DNA of 30,569 nucleotides from JAUIGE01 sp045106685 (GTDB lineage Bacteria; Bacteroidota; Bacteroidia; J057). The notes below the pieces were generated by a model. It was not told the origin of the DNA and ran no database searches. It worked only from the letters and a program-made list of their open reading frames with translations. Within the stretch, counting starts at the first letter, position 1; each line of letters opens with the position of its first letter. The stretch covers positions 1-30,569 of the forward strand of contig JBGCFB010000083.1 of assembly GCA_045106685.1 (NCBI GenBank), written 5' to 3'. Below are positions 1-5,452 of the stretch, piece by piece. Both the position numbers and the translations under genes were made by a program.

Positions 1-2
1 AG

Positions 3-116
3 CTCGATCAGTACCAGAAATGGCGCCGCATCGATGGCGGCGACTGGCCAGCGCAATACATTCGCCTGCGCCTTACGGGTGGCGCGATTGGTGAGGTTTG
101 CGTGTATGGGGATTGA
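3..116 (+). CDS. C-terminal end of an unknown protein (partial)
   Basis: The last 37 codons of a gene that begins before the window; the frame is open from the first base and stops with TGA at 114-116. The tail contains Q-Y-I-R-L-R-L-T-G-G followed by E-V-C-V-Y-G-D, an alternating beta-strand pattern like the last strands of discoidin-like (F5/8 type C) or other jelly-roll carbohydrate-binding domains. That resemblance is weak and I do not assign a function. It runs convergent to the lipoprotein gene that ends at 234, with an inverted heptamer repeat between them. Confidence 0.5.
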   Translation, partial: LDQYQKWRRIDGGDWPAQYIRLRLTGGAIGEVCVYGD

Positions 117-139
117 AAAAGAGCTCAAAACACTTCTAT

Positions 140-203
140 AATCTGCAATCCCTATTCTGCAATCTCCAGTCCATAATGGATTGGAGATTGCAGAATAGGG
201 ATT
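140..203. repeat. Inverted array of 7-base units (near-perfect palindrome)
   Basis: Positions 147-174 and 176-203 are inverted copies over 28 bases with one G/T mismatch, separated by one A. The left arm reads as heptamers AATCTGC (140), AATCCCT (147), ATTCTGC (154), AATCTCC (161) and AGTCCAT (168); the right arm is their mirror. It lies between two convergent genes and could fold as a bidirectional terminator, although neither side has a clear T-tract. The words AATCCCT, ATTCTGC and AATCTGC recur in the element at 5310-5417. Confidence 0.85.
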
Positions 204-233
204 CTAAACTTTTGAACAAAACAAAACCGCTTC

Positions 234-1397
234 CTACATTCGATTATAATGATTTCTCAAAAAGGTCGTAACCTGATTGTAGATCGGCTTCGTGAATTCA
301 ATGAAAAGCTGCTGAGGAGCAGGAGGCATTATTTCACGGCGCTGCTTGACTGACTGTAGGTCTTCATCCGTTAAGGCGCGCTTGTCTCCGTTGAAGTAAC
401 CCCAACGCTCTTTCCAGATATGTGTTCCCGGGAACTTACGCTGAGAGATTACGCTACGACGAACAGGATCAAGAATCTGAACATCCATCAAACCGGTAGA
501 AGTAAGCGTTTTCTCAAAAACATGTACTTCTGCTTTCACAGTTCCATAGACATCCTTTTGGACTTCTTCTCCTTTTTCAGTTACAGAAACCTGGCCTACG
601 ACCACACTGTCTGATACACGACTCACCACTTTCTCTTTAATCGTCGCTTGCCCTACGACAAAGTCGTCGAAAGCCATGCGTACAACATGATCCGGTTCTT
701 GGCCTGTAGCCTCCAACTCACCTACACCATAGAAATGCACAAAAGGGCTGAAAGTCGTATTGCGCACATATTCTACAATCTGATTTTGGAAAAACTCACT
801 GGTCAGATTAAGCGAACGAGAATGCATAGGAATAGGCTCGACGAGTACATGAACGGTTGCCAAGTTGCGCGATTCCTGCATAAGCTGGTCAGCGTTGCGG
901 AAGTTTGACCGATAGTCCATCGCTACGCCAAAGTGGTCGTACGCACGCTTGGCTGCTACGCGATCTCCCTGACGAGCCTTGTTGAGTTCCTGCTCACCGA
1001 GCGCGAAGCGTGCTTCGGCAGCTTTGAGCTGGGCGGCATCAAGGTCCTGACGGTAGTTGGTCGCATTTCCGACGACACGGAGTGCACCAGGCGAACGCTG
1101 GATGAGGTTATAAGCACGATCAAGCACTTCATAGTGCGAAGTGATTTGTTCCCAGCGATAGAGGTCTGTGCTTCGCTTTAGTCGTGCAATTTGATCTGTA
1201 TAATACGTCACCAACTGAGGGTAAGCTTGTTGCAAAGTCTCAACCGCCTTGCGGTTATTAGGGTTGCTCTGAAGGCGCGTTACTGACTGTTCCACGGAAC
1301 GCATGTAGTCGCCTCGCTGAAGGGCTTGTTTTCCGGCAGAGCAGCCGCATGCAAGTAAAATGATCAGCGCTAAGATGAGGTGTAAAGTTCTGTTCAT
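234..1397 (-). CDS. Putative lipoprotein, function unknown
   Basis: A 387-residue protein from the ATG at 1395-1397. I prefer this start because it places a short charged segment, a hydrophobic run and a lipobox (L-L-A-C, or A-C-G-C two residues on) at residues 14-19, the layout of a lipoprotein signal peptide; a frame extension to 1454 adds non-signal residues and runs over the likely promoter. Residues 20-180 are helical and rich in A, Q, R and E, with a TPR-like spacing (G-D-Y at the start of a helix pair, N-P-N-N in a turn). The second half, with many V/E/K strands, looks like a beta domain. No catalytic motif was seen. It should be exported and anchored to a membrane by its N-terminal lipid. 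Convergent with the partial gene to its left. The family was not recognised. Confidence 0.85.
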   Translation of the reverse strand: MNRTLHLILALIILLACGCSAGKQALQRGDYMRSVEQSVTRLQSNPNNRKAVETLQQAYPQLVTYYTDQIARLKRSTDLYRWEQITSHYEVLDRAYNLIQRSPGALRVVGNATNYRQDLDAAQLKAAEARFALGEQELNKARQGDRVAAKRAYDHFGVAMDYRSNFRNADQLMQESRNLATVHVLVEPIPMHSRSLNLTSEFFQNQIVEYVRNTTFSPFVHFYGVGELEATGQEPDHVVRMAFDDFVVGQATIKEKVVSRVSDSVVVGQVSVTEKGEEVQKDVYGTVKAEVHVFEKTLTSTGLMDVQILDPVRRSVISQRKFPGTHIWKERWGYFNGDKRALTDEDLQSVKQRREIMPPAPQQLFIEFTKPIYNQVTTFLRNHYNRM

Positions 1398-1438
1398 CGG
1401 AGAGTGGATTTGATAGGTTGACGGTTTGGGTGTGTTCG

Positions 1439-1467
1439 CAAAGATACAAGTCATCCAGTACGAAACA
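1439..1467 (-). promoter_or_regulatory. Bacteroidota-type promoter of the lipoprotein gene
   Basis: On the minus strand TATCTTTG at 1446-1439 matches the -7 consensus TAnnTTTG exactly; a TGTT at 1467-1464 sits 17 bases upstream in the -33 position. Transcription would start near 1433, about 35 bases before the ATG at 1397, which supports that start codon. Confidence 0.6.
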
Positions 1468-1596
1468 CGGAAATAAATACGCTTCGGTCACGTCAGCGTT
1501 TGCCTGTATTGTATAAGCGTGACCAATGAGCTAGTATGTGCATACAAATTCTATAAAGATTTTGGGTTTTGTGGCAGGAGTTTAGAGCTTTGCAAT

Positions 1597-2190
1597 ATGA
1601 AACTCAAAATAGGTCCGCTCACCAATCTCCAGGATGCTCGCTACGGCGCAGCAGTAGGAATGTCATTGATGAGTTTCAGTTTGGCCAGAGGTGACAATAG
1701 CAAGCTCTCTGGAGCCACTGTGTGGAATATGTCTCAGTGGCTGGAAGGCCCAGCCCTCGTGCTTGACATGAATGCAGAAAGCCTTGATGAACTCGATGGC
1801 CTGGGTGTAGATCCACGTTATTTGAGCTTCCCGCTTGAAGACTATGAGCTCGCGCTATTTAATTATGCTCCAGCCATCATTGTGCTTGCAGACAGCAGTT
1901 TGGCGCCTGCCCGAATCGCCGAAATGGTAATGGAAGCGAAGGCTGCCGGACATGAACTAAAAGTCGAAATTGAGCTAAAAGCTGACGAAAGTCCGCAGCA
2001 ATTTGCACATGTCGCCCCGCATGTCTTGCTTCATTTTGCAAGCCTGGAGCTTGCTGATCAGTTTATTGCGCAGCCGCTTTTTGAGCCTTATGGAATATCA
2101 TTTGGAAAAGAAGCTGAAGAGGAGCCAGAGGTACTTGACTACGAAAAACTGGACGATATTGCAGCACGCTTTACCGATGTGCATTTGTAG
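1597..2190 (+). CDS. TrpF-like (phosphoribosylanthranilate isomerase-like) TIM-barrel protein
   Basis: A 197-residue protein. The start K-L-K-I-G-P-L-T, followed by Q-D-A and A-A-V-G, has the layout of the first strand and helix of TrpF (K-I-C-G-L-T, then E-D-A and E-A-G-A). The end, with G-I-S-F-G and L-D-Y-E-K-L-D-D-I, resembles the TrpF C-terminus. The catalytic cysteine of the K-x-C-G motif is missing (K-I-G-P here), and no clear G-G-T-G-K active-site segment is present, so normal isomerase activity is doubtful. The ATG at 1597 is chosen because it starts the first barrel strand; an in-frame extension from 1519 encodes nothing TrpF-like. No trp genes flank it: the neighbours are a lipoprotein (divergent) and a glycosyltransferase (convergent). 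A divergent paralogue with another role is as likely as a biosynthetic enzyme. Confidence 0.7.
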   Translation: MKLKIGPLTNLQDARYGAAVGMSLMSFSLARGDNSKLSGATVWNMSQWLEGPALVLDMNAESLDELDGLGVDPRYLSFPLEDYELALFNYAPAIIVLADSSLAPARIAEMVMEAKAAGHELKVEIELKADESPQQFAHVAPHVLLHFASLELADQFIAQPLFEPYGISFGKEAEEEPEVLDYEKLDDIAARFTDVHL

Positions 2191-2196
2191 TGTCCG

Positions 2197-2259
2197 GAAC
2201 ATTGGTCATTTTTCATTCGTCATTTCAGTTGCCCATGATTAATGACTAATGCTCCATGA
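2197..2259. repeat. Inverted array of 7-base units, second vocabulary
   Basis: Between two convergent genes. Read in sevens: GAACATT, GGTCATT, TTTCATT, CGTCATT, then TCAGTTG, then the mirrored CCCATGA, TTAATGA, CTAATGC, TCCATGA. The last three bases of four consecutive left units are ATT, preceded by C each time. CATTGGTCATT (2200-2210) pairs with AATGACTAATG (2241-2251) except for one G-T. Same construction as the elements at 140 and 5310 but with different words. It may act as a terminator for both genes. Confidence 0.7.
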
Positions 2260-2263
2260 CAAA

Positions 2264-4306
2264 TTACTCTGTCTTATAAACCGAAAGCACAGGGCTTTCT
2301 TTTTGCCCTAACACAAACCACAAGCGATCAGGTGAGTAAGGAGCTTGCTGTTTTTTGTATGCAGAAAAATCCCCTTCAAAGCGTGCAATCGACATAAAGT
2401 AATCTGCTTTTTTCAAATCGCCTGTAATAAGAATGTGCTGTCTCGTCGTCGTATCAAGCGCAAATTCGTAGTTATATAACCCAGGCAAATACGGCGCTAC
2501 ACACACCGTGACAGTATCCTCCGGGTGAGCTTCGGCGATGCGTTCCCAGCCCTGCTTGAATGAAAGCCCCCAGTAGTCCATTTCATACTGGAGCTTAGGC
2601 TTGGAACTTGCAAAAGCATTGAAATAGGCTTGTTGGTTGGGGTGAGCCTGAATAATATATACCAGACTGCTTACAAGCCCCAGGGCCATCATGCCCCAGG
2701 CTGCCGCATAGCCCATCCGAAAGGCAGCCTGCTCAATCCTTTTTTTACAATAGCTTCGCCAACGATGAAAGCCTCCCACAGCGAGTAAAAGCAATGGAGG
2801 ATATATAAAGAAAAGTTGTCGCCAACCGTCGTATAAAATTGAGTCGAGCAGCCACACGGCCAGCAAAGGTCCAAGGCCTAAGCCCAGGCAAATGAGGTCC
2901 AACCGCACTGCCGAAGTCCAGGTGGGGCGAAACAGGTTTCGTATCGATCCGACACTTCCCAGAACGATTCCCACAAGCATCATCACGGTATACACCAGCG
3001 GAATACTCATGAGCATATATTTGGGCGCATAGTACCAGGGAAGGTCGTCTGGCTTTATAAAGCTCCCCTCAAATAGCACCTGCCCATTCCAATTGTAGCG
3101 CTTCATTTGGGTGAAAGCGTAGGAAAAATGCTCCCAGGTATTTTCCCATAAATACGGCCACATCGCAATCGTAAAGAGTACCCAGGCAAAGGAAAAGCTG
3201 AAAAATAGCAGCAAGGTCTTGCCGAGCGTGCGACGATGCTGAAGCAATAATAAGATGAGGGTAGCGGTAGGAATGATTAGTCCGATGGGCCGCGCGTTCA
3301 TGAGAAGCGCGCATGCGAAGGCGTGAAAGATCGCGCGTTTCAAGCTGGGCTTTTCAATCATCAAATCGAGGGAAAGAATGCTCAGTAGATACCAGGCAAG
3401 TGTAATGGTGTCCTTGGGGTTTGTAAAAAAGTGTGGAAATAATCGTGGGCTCAGGATCAGTAGCAAAGCTGCCAATACGCCCATTTTCCAATCATTTAAT
3501 CTCCTTTTCCCCAACACAAACATGCACCACACCCCAATACAGAATACGATATATGTGAGGTAATGCCGCAGTAAAAATTGCCCGCGAGCATCATCTTCGT
3601 GGATGCCCAGCATGGTTTCGATGCTAAAACTGGTGACCTGAAAAAAGACGCCGTAAGCGCGATAGAAATATGCATTGAGCTCATCTTTATCCAAATCCTC
3701 CCACCCTATCGCTCCTCCTAATTGCTGGTCAATATATTGGGCAGAGACCAAACCATGTTCGCGTTGTACTTTTTCATCCCAGCCTACCCCGAAGTCAGGC
3801 ACAATCCATAATCCACCGATAAAAGCTAAGGCAGCAAGACTTGCTAAAAGCCAACGACGATAACGGCTGATCCATGTATCAATGTCGCGCAGCTTTTTAA
3901 GAATCTGCTCGCTACTTCCAAAGACCCACTTTTTGAGATAAAAATTATACAAGAAGATCGTCCCCGTGACTAGTAGTTTGGCGACGAGTAAGTTTTTTGC
4001 AAAAAAAGGAAATTGAACAAGGCCCCAGATGTACAAGCCACTAAGCAAGATCCCGCCTAGCGAGACCATCATGCTTAATATAAACACATCGGAGGTGCGG
4101 CCTTCCAGTTTGAATATAAATCGCTTTTGGAGAAAAAAATTAATCACCATCCCACAAAAAGCCGCTACAAGCTGAGCCGCGCCTGGTGCAATTCCCATCG
4201 CGGTAAGTGAGAAAAAAACACCGTAATCCACCGAGGTTGCTAACCCGGAAGAGGCTGCAAACTTGAGTTTAGGCACAATGGCCTTTTGCCATAATCGTTG
4301 GAACAC
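2264..4306 (-). CDS. GtrA-domain / GT-C (PMT-like) membrane glycosyltransferase fusion
   Basis: 680 residues, many membrane helices. Residues 1 to about 130 are a GtrA-like domain: four hydrophobic helices with N-F-F-L-Q-K-R-F-I-F and a final Y-N-F-Y-L-K-K-W-V-F, the usual GtrA endings. GtrA proteins are thought to move or hold polyprenyl-phosphate-linked sugars. From about residue 150 follows a GT-C domain of the PMT/GT39 kind, with D-F-G-V-G-W-D-E in the first periplasmic loop (acidic pair typical of the family), about ten further helices and a soluble tail after residue 580. The likely reaction is transfer of a sugar from a lipid carrier to an envelope acceptor; donor and acceptor cannot be told from sequence. 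Having both parts in one chain is unusual but not unique. It is convergent with the TrpF-like gene and follows the methyltransferase gene on the same strand after 173 bases that hold its own candidate promoter. Confidence 0.85.
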   Translation of the reverse strand: MFQRLWQKAIVPKLKFAASSGLATSVDYGVFFSLTAMGIAPGAAQLVAAFCGMVINFFLQKRFIFKLEGRTSDVFILSMMVSLGGILLSGLYIWGLVQFPFFAKNLLVAKLLVTGTIFLYNFYLKKWVFGSSEQILKKLRDIDTWISRYRRWLLASLAALAFIGGLWIVPDFGVGWDEKVQREHGLVSAQYIDQQLGGAIGWEDLDKDELNAYFYRAYGVFFQVTSFSIETMLGIHEDDARGQFLLRHYLTYIVFCIGVWCMFVLGKRRLNDWKMGVLAALLLILSPRLFPHFFTNPKDTITLAWYLLSILSLDLMIEKPSLKRAIFHAFACALLMNARPIGLIIPTATLILLLLQHRRTLGKTLLLFFSFSFAWVLFTIAMWPYLWENTWEHFSYAFTQMKRYNWNGQVLFEGSFIKPDDLPWYYAPKYMLMSIPLVYTVMMLVGIVLGSVGSIRNLFRPTWTSAVRLDLICLGLGLGPLLAVWLLDSILYDGWRQLFFIYPPLLLLAVGGFHRWRSYCKKRIEQAAFRMGYAAAWGMMALGLVSSLVYIIQAHPNQQAYFNAFASSKPKLQYEMDYWGLSFKQGWERIAEAHPEDTVTVCVAPYLPGLYNYEFALDTTTRQHILITGDLKKADYFMSIARFEGDFSAYKKQQAPYSPDRLWFVLGQKESPVLSVYKTE

Positions 4307-4370
4307 GTGGTGACCAGTTTCGTGATGAGAGAAATAAGTTAGTATCGCGGATAATTTTGCTTGGGTTGCT

Positions 4371-4426
4371 AACCTCAGTCAGCGCTTTAAGCAATGTGGT
4401 GAAGCGGTTGGAACCTGACAGAGGTT
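4371..4426 (-). promoter_or_regulatory. Stem-loop in the leader of the glycosyltransferase gene
   Basis: AACCTCAGTCAG (4371-4382) and CTGACAGAGGTT (4415-4426) pair at 11 of 12 positions; inside, CGCTT (4383-4387) pairs with AAGCG (4402-4406). It lies between the TrmH-family stop codon and the glycosyltransferase start. It may be a terminator of the upstream gene (no T-tract is seen) or a leader structure. Confidence 0.45.
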
Positions 4427-4454
4427 GTGCAGCCGGTCGTGATATTATTGGAAC

Positions 4455-4462
4455 CAAAAGTA
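4455..4462 (-). promoter_or_regulatory. Candidate -7 box for the glycosyltransferase gene
   Basis: TACTTTTG on the minus strand is an exact TAnnTTTG match. The -33 region is poor, with only a TTGG placed a few bases too far upstream. A start near 4449 would give a leader of about 140 nt that contains the stem-loop at 4371-4426. Confidence 0.35.
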
Positions 4463-4479
4463 CGATTTTACTTGAGCGG

Positions 4480-5229
4480 TCACATCCAATACGCAAAAAT
4501 ACCGCCTGCAATCGCCGCATTCAATGACTCGGCTTTGCCCTTGCGGGGAATCGTAAGTTTTCGATCAGCCAGCAATTTTCTGGCAAACTCGCTTACGCCA
4601 TTAGCTTCATTGCCCAAAAGCACCCAATCATCTTGCTCAATAATCCCCGGGCCGAGCGCTTTGCCTTCCATATCAGCTAACCAAATACGGTCCTTATTAT
4701 GCTGAAGCATCTGCTCCCAATCGTTGGATTCGTACACCGGCACCCGAAAGACAGCTCCCATACTCGCTCTCAGCGTCTTAGGATTAAACAGCTCAACCGT
4801 TCCCGGGCTACAACATATTCCTTCCAGCCCAAACCAGTCAGCTATTCTCAGCAAGGTTCCCAAATTGCCAGGGTCTTGAATTTGTTCAAGCAAAAAGCCT
4901 CGGCCATTAGGAAGCGTATGCTCCCAGGCTGGCATATCCGGAGTGCGCAGTATCGCCAAAACACCCTCAGGAGAATTAAGGGAACTGAGTTTATTAAAAG
5001 GATGGTCTTCCAGATAAAAAAGCTTTTCTTCTTGCACCACAAAAGGAAGTGAAGCGTTAGCTTTATACACGTCTTCGCGAACTACAATCGCCTCAATTTC
5101 CCAGGAAGCTTGTTCTGCCTCTGACAGCATTTTCCAACCTTCCACCATAAACATTCCTTCCCGTTGGCGGAATTTCCGTGTTTTTAACGAGCTAAAAAGT
5201 TTTAGCTTTGCTTTCGATAAAGGCTGCAT
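4480..5229 (-). CDS. TrmH/SpoU-family RNA 2'-O-ribose methyltransferase
   Basis: 249 residues, the normal length of the family. Residues 1-30 (L-S-K-A-K-L-K-L-F-S-S-L, then R-Q-R-E-G-M-F-M-V-E-G) are the substrate-binding SpoU_sub_bind domain, which confirms the first ATG. The SPOUT knot follows: motif 1 Q-D-P-G-N-L-G-T-L-L-R-I-A near residue 117, motif 2 L-L-G-N-E-A-N-G-V-S near 208, motif 3 I-P-R-K-G-K-A-E-S-L-N-A-A-I-A near 227. The N and R of motif 1 and the S-L-N of motif 3 are the conserved active-site and SAM-binding positions. It methylates rRNA or tRNA with S-adenosylmethionine; the target nucleotide cannot be read from sequence. Divergent from tamL; this pairing is, from memory, common in Bacteroidota. 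Confidence 0.93.
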   Translation of the reverse strand: MQPLSKAKLKLFSSLKTRKFRQREGMFMVEGWKMLSEAEQASWEIEAIVVREDVYKANASLPFVVQEEKLFYLEDHPFNKLSSLNSPEGVLAILRTPDMPAWEHTLPNGRGFLLEQIQDPGNLGTLLRIADWFGLEGICCSPGTVELFNPKTLRASMGAVFRVPVYESNDWEQMLQHNKDRIWLADMEGKALGPGIIEQDDWVLLGNEANGVSEFARKLLADRKLTIPRKGKAESLNAAIAGGIFAYWM

Positions 5230-5234
5230 GCGTT

Positions 5235-5242
5235 CAAAGCTA
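5235..5242 (-). promoter_or_regulatory. Candidate -7 box, nearly leaderless methyltransferase mRNA
   Basis: TAGCTTTG on the minus strand fits TAnnTTTG and ends only five bases before the ATG at 5229-5227. If used, the mRNA would start at or next to the start codon. No good -33 box was found, so this may be chance. Confidence 0.3.
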
Positions 5243-5309
5243 AGAAAATACCATTGTTTTAAGGAAAAATCCTCTCATAGTCTGTTAAAGACTAGTGCTT
5301 CCGGCACTA

Positions 5310-5417
5310 ATTCTGCAATCGTTAATAGTCAATTTGAAATCGCTAATCCCTCTAAAAACATGCTCATAGGACATAAAAGAGAAGGAATTGACTATTGCAG
5401 ATTAGCGATTAACTATT
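5310..5417. repeat. Inverted array of 7-base units upstream of tamL
   Basis: Left arm, six units: ATTCTGC, AATCGTT, AATAGTC, AATTTGA, AATCGCT, AATCCCT (5310-5351). Right arm, four mirrored units: GACTATT, GCAGATT, AGCGATT, AACTATT (5390-5417), i.e. complements of AATAGTC, AATCTGC, AATCGCT, AATAGTT. The order of the arms is not nested, so several alternative hairpins are possible. Outside it, ACTAGTGC occurs at 5291 and again at 5423, each followed by an inverted CACTA. Words are shared with the element at 140-203. Confidence 0.75.
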
Positions 5418-5452
5418 TACGAACTAGTGCCGCAGCCACTAGCAGTAGCTGG

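Noticed and set aside
234..2190. Open frames on the other strands of the first two genes
   Set aside because: They overlap better supported genes and lack recognisable motifs or start signals.
4352..4359. TAATTTTG, a perfect -7 match on the plus strand
   Set aside because: No plus-strand gene follows; the DNA behind it is the tail of the methyltransferase gene on the other strand.
5228..5452. In-frame N-terminal extension of TamL by 75 codons
   Set aside because: It runs through the heptamer repeat array and would bury the lipoprotein signal peptide that starts at 5453.
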